Source of the DNA: Allomuricauda sp.
Lineage (GTDB): Bacteria > Bacteroidota > Bacteroidia > Flavobacteriales > Flavobacteriaceae
Direction: 5' to 3'
NCBI RefSeq assembly: GCF_013911645.1
Contig: NZ_JACESV010000004.1
Location: 186,001 to 250,000 of the forward strand
DNA length: 64,000 bases
Below the pieces are notes generated by a model. That model worked only from the letters and a program-made list of their open reading frames with translations, was not told the origin of the DNA and ran no database searches. Position 1 is the stretch's first letter; the number at the start of each line of letters is the position of its first letter. A program made the position numbers and the translations under genes. Positions 45,025 through 55,319 of this stretch are shown piece by piece.

Positions 45025-45426
45025 ATGGAGAGAAATTCCCTTAACTCCTTAGGTGTTTACCGTAAATCTTTGGCGCTACGCGACATGAGCGAAGCTGTAG
45101 CGGCCTATTTTGCCCAAAACAGGGAAATGCTGTCTTTGCGTAAAATTGATTCCTTCCGAGACGACATCTCCAAATCCCTTTTGGCGGATGCTGATTTGAT
45201 TACGAAAGAAGTGGAACAAGCTGCATTGAGCAATTGCCATACCTCGCGAATGAGAAGTCTTTCGTACGTAAACATTATGACCCGTAACATCTTGGCCTAT
45301 TGCAATGGTTTGGAAAGGGACGGCGTCAAAGAAAAGGAATACCTAAATCTTCTTCGCAGAGAGATTCGGATATTCCGAGTTTCCTTTAAAAAGTGGAGAA
45401 AGTCCTTGATCAACAAGAACGACTAA
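45025..45426 (+). CDS. Helical protein, 133 aa, possible four-helix bundle
   Basis: The sequence (MERNSLNSLGVYRKSLALRDMSEAVAAYF...) is helical and basic at the C-terminus (RREIRIFRVSFKKWRKSL). VYRKSLAL recalls the four-helix bundle (S23-like) proteins, but the family cannot be fixed. ATG 45025 was chosen over a TTG four codons upstream. It is divergent from lrp and convergent with icmF. Confidence 0.62.
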   Translation: MERNSLNSLGVYRKSLALRDMSEAVAAYFAQNREMLSLRKIDSFRDDISKSLLADADLITKEVEQAALSNCHTSRMRSLSYVNIMTRNILAYCNGLERDGVKEKEYLNLLRREIRIFRVSFKKWRKSLINKND

Positions 45427-45434
45427 GTTCCCCC

Positions 45435-48400
45435 TTACATATTTCTTCGGTATTGCCCTCCCACTTGGAACAAAGCTTCGGTAATCTGGCCCAATGAGCA
45501 ATATTTGGCAGCTTCCATCAATGTTGCAAAAATGTTTTCATTATTGATAGCCGCTTCCTGTAATTCGTTCAACTGTTTCGCAGCTTCACCAGCTTCCCTT
45601 TTGTGCAGATTTTGCAAGGTTTTGATTTGATTTTCCTTTTCGGTTTCGGTAGCCCGTATTACTTCGGCAGGTAAAATGGTAGGTGAGCCTTTGGAACTCA
45701 AAAATGTATTCACTCCAATAATGGGATATTCCCCGGAGTGCTTTAAAGTTTCATAATGAAGGCTCTCTTCTTGTATTTTGGAACGCTGGTACATGGTTTC
45801 CATGGCACCAAGTACACCACCACGTTCGGTAATCCTGTCAAACTCCATCAAAACGGCCTCTTCCACCAAATCCGTCAATTCTTCAATAATGAATGATCCT
45901 TGAATTGGATTTTCGTTTTTGGCCAGACCCAATTCTTTATTAATGATCAACTGTATGGCCATGGCCCTGCGCACCGATTCCTCAGTCGGTGTGGTAATGG
46001 CTTCATCGTAAGCATTGGTGTGCAATGAATTACAGTTATCATAAATCGCATACAGGGCCTGAAGCGTGGTACGGATATCGTTAAAATCAATTTCCTGCGC
46101 ATGCAGACTCCTTCCCGAAGTTTGAATATGGTATTTGAGCATTTGCGCTCTCGGGTTGGCCCCATATTTCTCTTTCAGGGCTTTGGACCAAATACGACGA
46201 GCTACGCGACCAATTACCGCATACTCCGGGTCTACTCCATTGGAAAAGAAGAACGAAAGGTTTGGACCAAATTTGTTAATGTCCATCCCTCGGCTCAAAT
46301 AGTACTCCACGTAGGTAAACCCATTGGACAGCGTAAAAGCTAACTGCGTGATGGGGTTGGCACCCGCCTCTGCAATATGGTAACCCGATATGGAAACCGA
46401 ATAGAAATTACGAACCTGTTGTTCAATAAAATATTCTTGCACATCGCCCATTAACCTTAGGGCAAACTCGGTCGAGAAAATGCAGGTGTTCTGTGCTTGG
46501 TCCTCTTTTAATATATCGGCCTGTACCGTACCGCGAACTTGGTTCAGGGTCTTGGCCTTTATTTCCTGGTACACTTCTTTTGGTAGCACTTGGTCACCCG
46601 TAACGCCTAAAAGCATCAATCCCAAACCATTGTTCCCTTCAGGAAGTTTTCCATAATATTGGGGCTGTGCTATCCCCTTCTCTTTAAAGATGGTTTTGAT
46701 TTTGTCCTCGACCTTTTTCTGCAAACCATTTTCTTTGATGTATTTCTCACAGTTTTGGTCTATGGCAGCATTCATAAAAAAGGCCAAAAGCATAGGCGCA
46801 GGGCCATTAATGGTCATACTTACCGAAGTCATTGGACTGCTTAGATCAAAACCTGAATACAGTTTTTTAGCATCATCCAAACAGCAGATGGAAACCCCAG
46901 CGTTTCCGATTTTTCCATAAATATCAGGCCGATGGTCCGGGTCGTTTCCGTACAGCGTCACCGAATCGAAAGCTGTGGACAATCGTTTGGCGGGCATGTC
47001 CATACTCACATAATGGAAGCGTCGGTTGGTACGTTCGGGTCCTCCCTCACCTGCAAACATTCTGGTTGGGTCCTCTCCTTCCCTTTTAAACGGATACAAA
47101 CCTGCCGTGTATGGAAATTCACCGGGTACATTTTCTTGCAATATCCATTGTAAAATATCTCCCCAAGCTTGGTATTTGGGCAAGGAAACTTTAGGAATCT
47201 GACTGTGCGATAGGGATTCGGTATGGGTTTTTATCTTGACCTCCTTTTCTCGAACTTTAAAGGAATAGATTTCAGATTTGTAGCGTTTTACCTTTTCCCG
47301 CCATTTTAAAATAGCCTCCCAGTTGTGTGGATTCAGATGCATCTTGACTTTGTCGAACTCCTTTATCAGTAGTGAAATAAATTCTTTGGATTTATCACTT
47401 TTTAGGTATGATTGAATTTCCTCTTCGTTCAATCCCGATTTATCCAAAAACAGCTCCTCGGCTTGTTCTTGGTCCATTTCCAAAGTAGAAGCTAATGTCA
47501 AAAAGATACCGTAAAGCTTTTGAGCTATTTTGGATTCTTCCTTTGCCTTGGCATCATAACCTCTATTATTTTCAGCTATTTCTGATAAATATCGGGTACG
47601 TGCTGGCGGAATCACGTAGATTTTCTCCGCCATTTCTTGGGTAATCTCGATGGTCGATTCCAAATTGGAACCCGCTTTCTCCACCAAGGTGCCCATCACC
47701 TTTTTATATAGATTGTTCATCCCGGGGTCGTTGAACTGCGAAGCAATGGTTCCAAAAATGGGGAGTTCGTCTTCATTGGTATGCCATAATCCATGATTAC
47801 GGGCATATTGTTTTTTTACATCGCGAAGGGCGTCCAAAGCACCACGTTTATCGAACTTATTGATGGCTACAATATCGGCAAAGTCCAGCATGTCAATTTT
47901 TTCCAATTGCGTGGCCGCACCAAACTCTGGCGTCATCACATAGAGCGAAACATCGCTGTGTTCCAAAATTTCGGTATCGGATTGACCGATCCCAGAGGTT
48001 TCCAAGATAATCAGGTCATATTTTGCAGCTTTCAGCACTTGAACTGCCTCCGAAACGTGTTTGGACAGGGCCAAATTGGATTGTCGCGTAGCTAAAGAAC
48101 GCATGTACACTCTATCGCTATTGATGGCATTCATTCGGATTCTATCACCCAAAAGCGCGCCTCCCGTTTTTCGTTTTGAGGGATCCACCGAAACAATACC
48201 GATATGCTTATCTGGGAAATCCATCAAAAAACGCCGTACCAATTCGTCGACCAAACTCGATTTTCCTGCTCCACCTGTACCCGTGATGCCTAAAACAGGT
48301 ACGTTGGCCTGTCTCTGTTCAATTTCTTGTTGAAATTTCTCGTACTCTTTATGACGGTTCTCGGCCAATGAAATCAATCGAGCCAAGGTATTCGGATGCT

Positions 48401-48893
48401 TTTTCTCCAATTCGTTTTCCAGTGACTTTCCTTTAGGAAGGTTTAAATCGGGAACGGCATTATCACATCGTTTTACTAAATCGTTGATCATTCCTTGCAG
48501 CCCCATTTCCCTACCATCGTCCGGGGAATAAATTCGCTCAATCCCATAATCCATCAACTCCTTTATTTCTTCTGGAAGGATGACACCGCCACCGCCACCA
48601 AAGATTTTGATGTGTGCCGCGCCTCTTTCTTTCAGCAAATCGAACATATACCTAAAATACTCATTGTGCCCGCCCTGATACGAGGTCATTGCAATGGCAT
48701 TCGCATCCTCTTGGATGGCACAATCCACCACTTCGGCCACACTCCTATCGTGTCCCAAATGAATCACTTCGACCCCTGTAGCTTGGATAATCCTTCTCAT
48801 AATATTGATGGCTGCATCGTGTCCATCGAACAGAGAAGCTGCGGTTACAATTCTGATTTTATGTTTAGGGGTGTAGGGTTTAATTTGTTCCAT
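45435..48893 (-). CDS. icmF: Fused isobutyryl-CoA mutase (IcmF)
   Basis: This 1152 aa enzyme fuses three parts: a B12-binding domain ([10 protein letters not shown] near residue 21, a DxHxxG variant with Ala at the Gly), a MeaB-like GTPase (P-loop GTGGAGKS about 204-211, DPSKR and NKFDKRGA), and an acyl-CoA mutase large domain (about 560-1150). It rearranges isobutyryl-CoA to butyryl-CoA or related acyl-CoAs, with the GTPase loading and protecting cobalamin. The substrate region reads [20 protein letters not shown] with Tyr599, and [10 protein letters not shown] with Gln800. I chose ATG 48893; an open frame extends to 49010 without conservation. It is divergent from purU. Confidence 0.9.
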   Translation of the reverse strand: MEQIKPYTPKHKIRIVTAASLFDGHDAAINIMRRIIQATGVEVIHLGHDRSVAEVVDCAIQEDANAIAMTSYQGGHNEYFRYMFDLLKERGAAHIKIFGGGGGVILPEEIKELMDYGIERIYSPDDGREMGLQGMINDLVKRCDNAVPDLNLPKGKSLENELEKKHPNTLARLISLAENRHKEYEKFQQEIEQRQANVPVLGITGTGGAGKSSLVDELVRRFLMDFPDKHIGIVSVDPSKRKTGGALLGDRIRMNAINSDRVYMRSLATRQSNLALSKHVSEAVQVLKAAKYDLIILETSGIGQSDTEILEHSDVSLYVMTPEFGAATQLEKIDMLDFADIVAINKFDKRGALDALRDVKKQYARNHGLWHTNEDELPIFGTIASQFNDPGMNNLYKKVMGTLVEKAGSNLESTIEITQEMAEKIYVIPPARTRYLSEIAENNRGYDAKAKEESKIAQKLYGIFLTLASTLEMDQEQAEELFLDKSGLNEEEIQSYLKSDKSKEFISLLIKEFDKVKMHLNPHNWEAILKWREKVKRYKSEIYSFKVREKEVKIKTHTESLSHSQIPKVSLPKYQAWGDILQWILQENVPGEFPYTAGLYPFKREGEDPTRMFAGEGGPERTNRRFHYVSMDMPAKRLSTAFDSVTLYGNDPDHRPDIYGKIGNAGVSICCLDDAKKLYSGFDLSSPMTSVSMTINGPAPMLLAFFMNAAIDQNCEKYIKENGLQKKVEDKIKTIFKEKGIAQPQYYGKLPEGNNGLGLMLLGVTGDQVLPKEVYQEIKAKTLNQVRGTVQADILKEDQAQNTCIFSTEFALRLMGDVQEYFIEQQVRNFYSVSISGYHIAEAGANPITQLAFTLSNGFTYVEYYLSRGMDINKFGPNLSFFFSNGVDPEYAVIGRVARRIWSKALKEKYGANPRAQMLKYHIQTSGRSLHAQEIDFNDIRTTLQALYAIYDNCNSLHTNAYDEAITTPTEESVRRAMAIQLIINKELGLAKNENPIQGSFIIEELTDLVEEAVLMEFDRITERGGVLGAMETMYQRSKIQEESLHYETLKHSGEYPIIGVNTFLSSKGSPTILPAEVIRATETEKENQIKTLQNLHKREAGEAAKQLNELQEAAINNENIFATLMEAAKYCSLGQITEALFQVGGQYRRNM

Positions 48894-48984
48894 CTGCAAT
48901 AAAAGGTCTGTTTTCGCCCTGCAATTTACAGAAAATGCAAATGAAAATTGGTTTTGATTAAGATTATACAAAAAATAATAAAAG

Positions 48985-49017
48985 TTTGGACTTCCTTTTT
49001 TGAATACCATAATTTTA
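48985..49017 (+). promoter_or_regulatory. Promoter of purU
   Basis: TTTG (48985-48988), 21 bp, TAATTTTA (49010-49017) is one base off the consensus in the -7 box. Transcription would start near 49024, which supports ATG 49036 as the start. Confidence 0.45.
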
Positions 49018-49035
49018 TCCGTTCAAACATGTTCA

Positions 49036-49884
49036 ATGAAACTGACCATTCTTATCAATTGCCCGGACCAATCTGGAATCATTCGTTCCGTAACTACCTT
49101 TATCCATCAGCAAAAAGGAAATGTTGTGTACCTTGACCAACATGTGGACAAACAGGCGGGCGTATTTTTTATGCGTTTGAAGAGTGAATTTGAACAGGAA
49201 TTGGACCTACCCAAGTTCAAAGAAGATTTCGGTCAGGGGTTGGCTACTGATTTTAACATGGAATGGGATGCATATACAGATGAGTACAGACCAAAAATGG
49301 CCATTTTTGTTTCCAAGTACAATCATTGCCTTTACGATCTGCTGAGCCGATACAACTCTGGCGAATTATCTGTGGACATCCCTTTTATTTTGAGCAACCA
49401 CAAGGATTTGGAGTATGTGGCAGAGCAGTTCAATATTCCGTATTTCCACATTCCCGTAACCAAAGAAAATAAAGCAGAGGCCGAAGACAAGCAGCTCGAA
49501 CTTTTAGAGCGATACGGCGTTGATTTTATTGTTTTGGCCAGATATATGCAAATAGTATCACCAAAGGTGATTGATGAATTCCCTCAGAAAATCATTAATA
49601 TCCATCACTCTTTTTTACCAGCATTTGCGGGGGCCAAACCTTACCATGCCGCTTTTAATCGAGGCGTTAAAATTATTGGTGCCACCAGCCATTACGTTAC
49701 TGAGGATTTGGATGCGGGGCCCATTATTGAGCAAGATGTCACCACAGTTTCGCACACACATTCCGTTAAGGATTTTATTGCCAAGGGCAGGGATTTGGAA
49801 CGTATAGTCCTTTCTCGCGCCGTTCAACTTCACGTAGCTCGAAAAACCATGGTCTACAACAACAAGACCGTTATTTTTTCCTAA
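49036..49884 (+). CDS. purU: Formyltetrahydrofolate deformylase
   Basis: PurU hydrolyses 10-formyl-THF to formate and THF, balancing one-carbon pools. The 282 aa protein has an N-terminal ACT domain (KLTILINCPDQSGIIRSVTTFI) and a formyltransferase fold with the catalytic NIHHSFLPAFAGAKPYHAAF and VTEDLDAGPIIEQD. Length is normal from ATG 49036. A structured repeat element follows it (49881-50010). Confidence 0.95.
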   Translation: MKLTILINCPDQSGIIRSVTTFIHQQKGNVVYLDQHVDKQAGVFFMRLKSEFEQELDLPKFKEDFGQGLATDFNMEWDAYTDEYRPKMAIFVSKYNHCLYDLLSRYNSGELSVDIPFILSNHKDLEYVAEQFNIPYFHIPVTKENKAEAEDKQLELLERYGVDFIVLARYMQIVSPKVIDEFPQKIINIHHSFLPAFAGAKPYHAAFNRGVKIIGATSHYVTEDLDAGPIIEQDVTTVSHTHSVKDFIAKGRDLERIVLSRAVQLHVARKTMVYNNKTVIFS

Positions 49885-50010
49885 AATCAACGGCCTCGGA
49901 AAAAGTCTGTCTGCCGACAAAGGCAGGCCCACGAGGTATTCAAACCAGCAAACCTTAAAACCATTTCGACACAGGGCATCGGGGAATTAAACCCATTTAA
50001 TGGGATTAAA
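49881..50010. repeat. Interspersed structured repeat, copy A
   Basis: The order is AAAATCAAC-x-CCTCGG, an insertion, CACGAGGTATTCAAAC, TTTCGACACAGGGCATC, GGGGAATTAAACCC and the palindrome CCCATTTAATGGG. It has the same blocks, order and orientation as 57714-57819. The CCTCG/CGAGG pair and the terminal palindrome can fold. The insertion itself contains CTGCC/GGCAG. It follows the purU stop closely. Confidence 0.65.
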
Positions 50011-50102
50011 GTTTGTCCACGAAAATGTTTTATTTTACTTTCCCTAAAAGTATTCCAGAGCGGTATAAGCAGTTCAAATTGTGGATCTAACACTCTATCA
50101 CA

Positions 50103-51455
50103 ATGTTTCAAAAGCGAAGATTAAACTTCTGGGAAATCTGGAACCTCAGTTTCGGATTCCTTGGAATTCAGATGGGCTTTGCCCTCCAAAATGCCAATGC
50201 CAGTAGAATTCTCCAAAGTTTTGGCGCCGATGTCCATGAACTTTCATGGTTTTGGATCGTTGCTCCACTTACCGGACTTATCGTACAACCTATTGTAGGC
50301 TATTACAGCGACAAGACCTGGACTAGGTTGGGACGTAGACGACCTTATTTTCTGACAGGTGCCCTTTTGGCTTCATTGGGGCTCATTTTTATGCCCAATG
50401 CGGATATGTTCACCGCTTTTTTGCCCTCACTCTGGGTTGGTGCCGGTATGCTTATGGTAATGGATGCCTCTTTCAACATTGCCATGGAACCCTTCAGGGC
50501 GTTGATAGCGGATATGTTGCCATCGGACCAACGGACTTTAGGCTACAGTATTCAAACCGTATTAATCGGTGTAGGTGCGGTCATCGGTTCCTGGTTGCCC
50601 TACGCTTTGACCAACTGGGTTGGAATTAGCAATACCGCTGCGGCGGGCGAAGTTCCTTTAAACTTGCTGCTTTCCTTTGTTATAGGTGCATTGGTACTTG
50701 TAGCCAGCGTTGCCATAACCGTATTTACCACCAAAGAATATACACCTGAAGAAATGGCCCTTCTAAACCAAGACGAAAAAGTCGAGGAAACGGAAAAATC
50801 GACAGGCGGCCTAATCGATATATTTACCGATTTTGCAAAAATGCCAAAGACCATGCGGCAATTGAGCTGGGTACAGTTCTTTTCCTGGTTTGGACTGTTC
50901 GGGTTATGGGTGTTTGCCACTCCGGCCATCGCCGAGCATATTTATGGATTGGATCCCAACAACAGTCAAAGTACCGTCTATCAAGATGCTGGTGATTGGG
51001 TGGGTGTTTTATTTGGTGTGTACAATGGCGTTTCAGCCATCTTCGCTTTTTTTCTTCCTGCCATTGCCAATAAAGTGGGTCGAAAAAAAACACATGCCAT
51101 CTCATTGATCATAGGCGCCCTGGGTTTTCTATCCATTTATATTATGCCCAACGACAATTGGCTGATACTTTCCATGCTTGGCATCGGAGTTGCATGGGCC
51201 AGTATCTTGGCTATGCCATACGCTATTTTGGCAGGCGCCATTCCTCCACAAAAGATGGGCGTTTATATGGGCATTTTCAATTTTTTTATTGTGATTCCCC
51301 AAATTATAAATGCACTAATTGGAGGCCTAATGGTACAATACCTATACAACGGACATCCTATATATGCACTAATGACCAGTGGTGTTGCCTTTTTAATTGC
51401 AGCCTTATTGGTTTCAAGGGTTGAGGATATAGACGAGAATGGAACTACAATTTAA
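50103..51455 (+). CDS. MFS sugar transporter, SLC45/maltose type
   Basis: This 450 aa membrane protein has about twelve segments. The motif YSDKTWTRLGRRRPYF (a GxxxDRxGRRxP variant) between helices 2 and 3 marks the SLC45/maltose-permease group common in Bacteroidota. It lies just before a GH65 phosphorylase gene with the same orientation, so it probably imports maltose or another alpha-glucobiose. A central loop of about 30 residues (EEMALLNQDEKVEETEKSTGG) is typical. Confidence 0.87.
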   Translation: MFQKRRLNFWEIWNLSFGFLGIQMGFALQNANASRILQSFGADVHELSWFWIVAPLTGLIVQPIVGYYSDKTWTRLGRRRPYFLTGALLASLGLIFMPNADMFTAFLPSLWVGAGMLMVMDASFNIAMEPFRALIADMLPSDQRTLGYSIQTVLIGVGAVIGSWLPYALTNWVGISNTAAAGEVPLNLLLSFVIGALVLVASVAITVFTTKEYTPEEMALLNQDEKVEETEKSTGGLIDIFTDFAKMPKTMRQLSWVQFFSWFGLFGLWVFATPAIAEHIYGLDPNNSQSTVYQDAGDWVGVLFGVYNGVSAIFAFFLPAIANKVGRKKTHAISLIIGALGFLSIYIMPNDNWLILSMLGIGVAWASILAMPYAILAGAIPPQKMGVYMGIFNFFIVIPQIINALIGGLMVQYLYNGHPIYALMTSGVAFLIAALLVSRVEDIDENGTTI

Positions 51456-51564
51456 TCGGAATTTATTATGTTCGGGCAATGCCACTACCCATAAAAACCA
51501 GAGGTTTTAATCAAATTCTAACAAATTAATCCAAAAAACAAACAACACATCAATCACCCCTAAA

Positions 51565-53850
51565 ATGAATCAAGACTATATACAATCACATCCATGGAGC
51601 ATTATAGAAGAAGGTTTCGACAAGGAACGCATCAAATCTTCCGAAAGCCTTTTCAGTATGGGAAATGGGGTTATGGGACAGCGTGCCAATTTTGAGGAAT
51701 CCTATTCGGGCCCTACATTTCAAGGAAGCTATATTGGAGGCGTATATTACCCGGACAAAACCCGTGTCGGGTGGTGGAAAAATGGCTATCCCGAGTATTT
51801 TGCCAAAGTTATAAATGCCCCAAATTGGATTGGCATCGATGTTAATATCAATGGAGAGCCCTTGGATTTAGCCACTTGCACTAATATTAAAAACTTTAAG
51901 AGGGAGCTTAATATGAAGGAAGGGTGGTACCGAAGAAATTTCGTCGCCACCATGCCCAATAATATAGAAATAGAAGTTGTTGCCACTCGATTTTTGAGTC
52001 TACCCCACGATGAAGTTGGAGCAATTCAATTTGAGATAACCCCAATAAATACCGATGCTGAAATTGTTTTTAAACCTTATATTGATGCCGGTATCACCAA
52101 TGAGGACAGCAATTGGGACGATAAGTTCTGGAATACTACCAACATTGGTTCCAACAAAAATAGGGCCTTTATTGAGTCTCACACCATGAAAACACATTTT
52201 AACGTGTGTACTTTTATGCAGGCCTATCTGGTTTATGGCAATACCATAAAAGAAACTCCTGATTCCCTTAATAAAGAAGAGCTAGCTATCGGTTTTGAGT
52301 TTTCCAAAAAAACCAATAAAGGAGAAAAAGTGAGTTTATTCAAATACGGAGGGTACACGGTAGACCGAAACCATAATACGGACAAATTAATGGAAGCAGC
52401 CAACGCAGTGCTGGATGAAGTATCTTCCCTAGGCTTCGACAGGCTTCTGGAAGAACAGAAAAAGGCATGGGCAGCTATTTGGAAAATGAGCGATATTACC
52501 ATAGAAGGTGATGTAAAAGCCCAACAAGGTATCCGTTTCAATATTTTTCAATTGAACCAAACCTATACCGGAACAGATTCCCGATTAAATATTGGACCAA
52601 AAGGATTCACGGGCGAGAAATATGGGGGTAGCACGTATTGGGACACCGAGGCCTATTGCCTTCCTTTTTATATGGCGACCAAGAATCAAGAAGTAGCCCG
52701 AAAACTGCTCAAGTATAGGTACAACCATTTGGATAAGGCCATAGAAAATGCCGAAAAATTGGGTTTCACCAAAGGTGCTGCATTATATCCCATGGTTACC
52801 ATGAATGGTGAAGAATGCCACAACGAGTGGGAAATCACCTTTGAAGAAATCCACAGGAACGGTGCCATAGCCTACGCCATTTACAACTATACAAGATATA
52901 CCCAAGACTTTAGCTATGTTCCAGAAATGGGACTGGAAGTGCTGATCGGTATTGCACGATTTTGGCAGCAACGCGTCAACTGGTCCACTCACCGCAACAA
53001 ATATATGATGTTAGGGGTAACTGGGCCCAACGAGTACGAAAACAACGTTCATAACAACTGGTACACCAATTATATTGCTAAATGGTGTTTGGAATATACA
53101 TTGGAGCAATTAAATTATGTGCAGCAGGAGTATCCGAACGACTACAAAAGAGTTTTGGAAAAAACCCAGTTGGGCAATGATGAAACTGGACTATGGAAAA
53201 AAGTCGCCGCCCACATGTACTTGCCCTATTCCGAAGAACATGGGGTTTACCTTCAGCAAGATGGGTTCCTGGACAAAGATTTGGTTCACGTGGCCAAGTT
53301 GAATAAAAAAGAACGCCCCATTAACCAACATTGGAGCTGGGACCGAATTCTACGTTCCCCCTATATTAAACAGGCCGACACCTTGCAAGGGTTTTATTTT
53401 TTTGAAGACCATTTTACGGAAAAAGAACTGGAAAAACATTTCGATTTTTATGAACCCTTTACCGTACATGAATCTTCACTTTCTCCTTGCGTTCATGCCA
53501 TACAAGCAGCAAAGCTGGGCCGCATGGAGCAAGCCTATACTTTTTACCTGCGTACATCCAGATTGGATTTGGACGATTACAATAAAGAGGTGGAAGAAGG
53601 GCTTCATATTACATCAATGGCAGGTACTTGGATGAGTATTGTAGAAGGATTTGGTGGTATGCGCGTTAGAGACGGTAAGCTTTGCTTTTCTCCAAAAATT
53701 CCTGAACAATGGGATAGGTACTCCTTCAAAATTAATTTCAGGGACAGGGTTTTAAAGGTTACTGTTGCCCAAAACGGTGCAACCTTTACTATTGATGAAG
53801 GTGAAAGCTTAGAAATTCTCGTCAATGGTGAATCCATTATTTTGAATTAA
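51565..53850 (+). CDS. Glycoside hydrolase family 65 phosphorylase (maltose-phosphorylase type)
   Basis: GH65 enzymes split alpha-glucobioses such as maltose, trehalose or kojibiose with phosphate to give beta-glucose-1-phosphate. The 761 aa protein has an N-terminal beta-sandwich, a helical (alpha/alpha)6 barrel with the substrate motif CHNEWEITFEEIHRNG and the catalytic-acid motif GVTGPNEYENNVHNNWYTN, and a C-terminal beta domain (FGGMRVRDGKLCFSPKIPEQW). It has no signal peptide, so it is cytoplasmic. The importer is upstream; beta-phosphoglucomutase is not in the adjacent genes. Confidence 0.93.
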   Translation: MNQDYIQSHPWSIIEEGFDKERIKSSESLFSMGNGVMGQRANFEESYSGPTFQGSYIGGVYYPDKTRVGWWKNGYPEYFAKVINAPNWIGIDVNINGEPLDLATCTNIKNFKRELNMKEGWYRRNFVATMPNNIEIEVVATRFLSLPHDEVGAIQFEITPINTDAEIVFKPYIDAGITNEDSNWDDKFWNTTNIGSNKNRAFIESHTMKTHFNVCTFMQAYLVYGNTIKETPDSLNKEELAIGFEFSKKTNKGEKVSLFKYGGYTVDRNHNTDKLMEAANAVLDEVSSLGFDRLLEEQKKAWAAIWKMSDITIEGDVKAQQGIRFNIFQLNQTYTGTDSRLNIGPKGFTGEKYGGSTYWDTEAYCLPFYMATKNQEVARKLLKYRYNHLDKAIENAEKLGFTKGAALYPMVTMNGEECHNEWEITFEEIHRNGAIAYAIYNYTRYTQDFSYVPEMGLEVLIGIARFWQQRVNWSTHRNKYMMLGVTGPNEYENNVHNNWYTNYIAKWCLEYTLEQLNYVQQEYPNDYKRVLEKTQLGNDETGLWKKVAAHMYLPYSEEHGVYLQQDGFLDKDLVHVAKLNKKERPINQHWSWDRILRSPYIKQADTLQGFYFFEDHFTEKELEKHFDFYEPFTVHESSLSPCVHAIQAAKLGRMEQAYTFYLRTSRLDLDDYNKEVEEGLHITSMAGTWMSIVEGFGGMRVRDGKLCFSPKIPEQWDRYSFKINFRDRVLKVTVAQNGATFTIDEGESLEILVNGESIILN

Positions 53851-53905
53851 CCATTATTTATGTAGTTTCCCCGTATATTATCACTCCAAATTAAAAAATT
53901 TAACC

Positions 53906-54610
53906 ATGAAAAGATTAGTGCTATGCGTTTTAATGTTGCAGCTTGTAGGGTGTGCGGAACTCCAACAAGTTGTAAACCAATTGCCCCAAGGCACCACAGG
54001 AATCGGAAATGCCGAAATAGCACAAGGATTACGGGAAGCCTTGAATATGGGTATTGAAAAACAAGTGGATAAGCTAGCTCTGGAAAACGGTTTTTTCAGG
54101 AACGAGCTTGTAAAGATTTTGCTTCCGGAAGAATTACAAAAAGTGGACAAAACCTTGCGTGATATTGGCTTGTCCAGTTTGGCGGACGAAGGCTTGAGAA
54201 TAATAAACCGTGCCGCAGAGGATGCCGTTGGCGAAGCCACACCTATTTTTGTAGATGCCGTAAAGGGAATCACTTTTAATGATGCCAAACAGATTCTTTT
54301 AGGAAACGACAATGCAGCGACCCAATATTTACAACAGGCCACTCGTACCCAGCTCTACAATAAATTCAACCCAATCATCAAAAATTCATTTCAAAAAGTG
54401 GGTGCCGACCAAATCTGGAGCAATATCATAACAAAGTACAACAGCCTGCCGTTGACCAATGATGTAAACCCGGATTTAACGGATTATACCACCAACGAAG
54501 CTTTGGAAGGTGTATATACGATGATCGCCGTGGAAGAGAAAGAAATTAGGACAAAAGTTTCGTCCAGGACAACAGATTTGTTAAAAAAGGTCTTCGCACT
54601 TCAAGATTAG
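53906..54610 (+). CDS. DUF4197 lipoprotein
   Basis: The lipobox (LVLCVLMLQLVGC) is followed by a helical DUF4197 domain: EIAQGLREALNMGIEKQVDKLALENGFFRNELVKILLPEELQKVDKTLRDIGL ... GITFNDAKQILLGNDNAATQYLQ ... YNSLPLTNDVNPDLTDYTTNEALEGVY. The family is common in Bacteroidota and Proteobacteria and its function is unknown. It follows the GH65 gene by 55 bp. Confidence 0.87.
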   Translation: MKRLVLCVLMLQLVGCAELQQVVNQLPQGTTGIGNAEIAQGLREALNMGIEKQVDKLALENGFFRNELVKILLPEELQKVDKTLRDIGLSSLADEGLRIINRAAEDAVGEATPIFVDAVKGITFNDAKQILLGNDNAATQYLQQATRTQLYNKFNPIIKNSFQKVGADQIWSNIITKYNSLPLTNDVNPDLTDYTTNEALEGVYTMIAVEEKEIRTKVSSRTTDLLKKVFALQD

Positions 54611-54703
54611 TCATAATTTTTTGCTAAAAACGCAATAACTCTAAAAATAAGTCGTTATAAACTCAATAATTAAGAGTAATTATAACAAAATCCTAAAGTT
54701 AAA

Positions 54704-54725
54704 TTAACCTTGGCCTGAAGGTTAA
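54704..54725. other. Inverted repeat in the DUF4197 downstream spacer
   Basis: The perfect 8-bp repeat TTAACCTT-6 bp-AAGGTTAA lies in a 184 bp spacer without ORF, between the DUF4197 stop and the terminator at 54781-54807. It might be part of a small RNA or of the 3' UTR. Confidence 0.35.
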
Positions 54726-54780
54726 ACTAGAATTTTGTACAAGTTATCTGAGTTAGCATTTTTTTGAGTTAGTTAGTTTA

Positions 54781-54807
54781 AAAACCGGTGTTCTTCACCG
54801 GTTTTTT
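54781..54807 (+). terminator. Terminator in the DUF4197 downstream spacer
   Basis: The stem AAAACCGGTG/CACCGGTTTT with a TTCTT loop and T run ends the plus transcript about 170 bp after DUF4197. The 13-mer TTGAGTTAGTTAG (54764-54776) lies directly in front of it. On the minus strand it overlaps the stop codon of the gene at 54795, so it may work in both directions. Confidence 0.82.
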
Positions 54808-55319
54808 GTTTTCTGAACTTTTCGGTAGAGTCCATCAAAAACAATTGAGGTACTGTTCCCTTCCCCTATGACCTCCCATAACTGCCTCACGGTTCCATCA
54901 TCGTTTTTGGTCCAGGTAATTCGGTTCCTATATTTTTTGCCATCAGATTTTGTAAACTCATCGGAAGTCAAGATCATTTGATTGTTGATCCTGTTTCCCT
55001 TCAACTTTAAAGAAGCTCCAGCATTATCTATCCACAACTGTTCCCATTCATTGGTTTGGGTATTATAAAAATTAAGACTGGTTCCTGTATACCCTGCTTT
55101 GGCACTGGTCCAATTTTCCCGAATTACGCAACCTCCTTCTTCCTTACTGATTACACTTGATCCTGCAAGAGAGCCATCTTGGAAATTAACTACTTCCCAC
55201 TCCCCAACCCAAAAGTCAAATGCTCTATGGTTTTCAGAACAGCAATTACAATTTTGTTTATTTTGTGCTTGACCCACAAAATGAAAAAGTAAAATCAAAA
55301 CGAATAATGATCTGTGCAT
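54795..55319 (-). CDS. Secreted DUF1579-like protein, 174 aa
   Basis: A signal peptide (MHRSLFVLILLFHFVGQAQ) leads to a beta-rich domain with FDFWVGEWEVVNFQDGSLAGSSVISKEEGGCVIRENWTSAKAGYTGTSLNFYN, a pattern seen in DUF1579-like and lipocalin-like proteins that bind small molecules. It also has a CNCC near the N-terminus. Its stop lies in the terminator at 54781. Function unknown. Confidence 0.7.
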   Translation of the reverse strand: MHRSLFVLILLFHFVGQAQNKQNCNCCSENHRAFDFWVGEWEVVNFQDGSLAGSSVISKEEGGCVIRENWTSAKAGYTGTSLNFYNTQTNEWEQLWIDNAGASLKLKGNRINNQMILTSDEFTKSDGKKYRNRITWTKNDDGTVRQLWEVIGEGNSTSIVFDGLYRKVQKTKNR

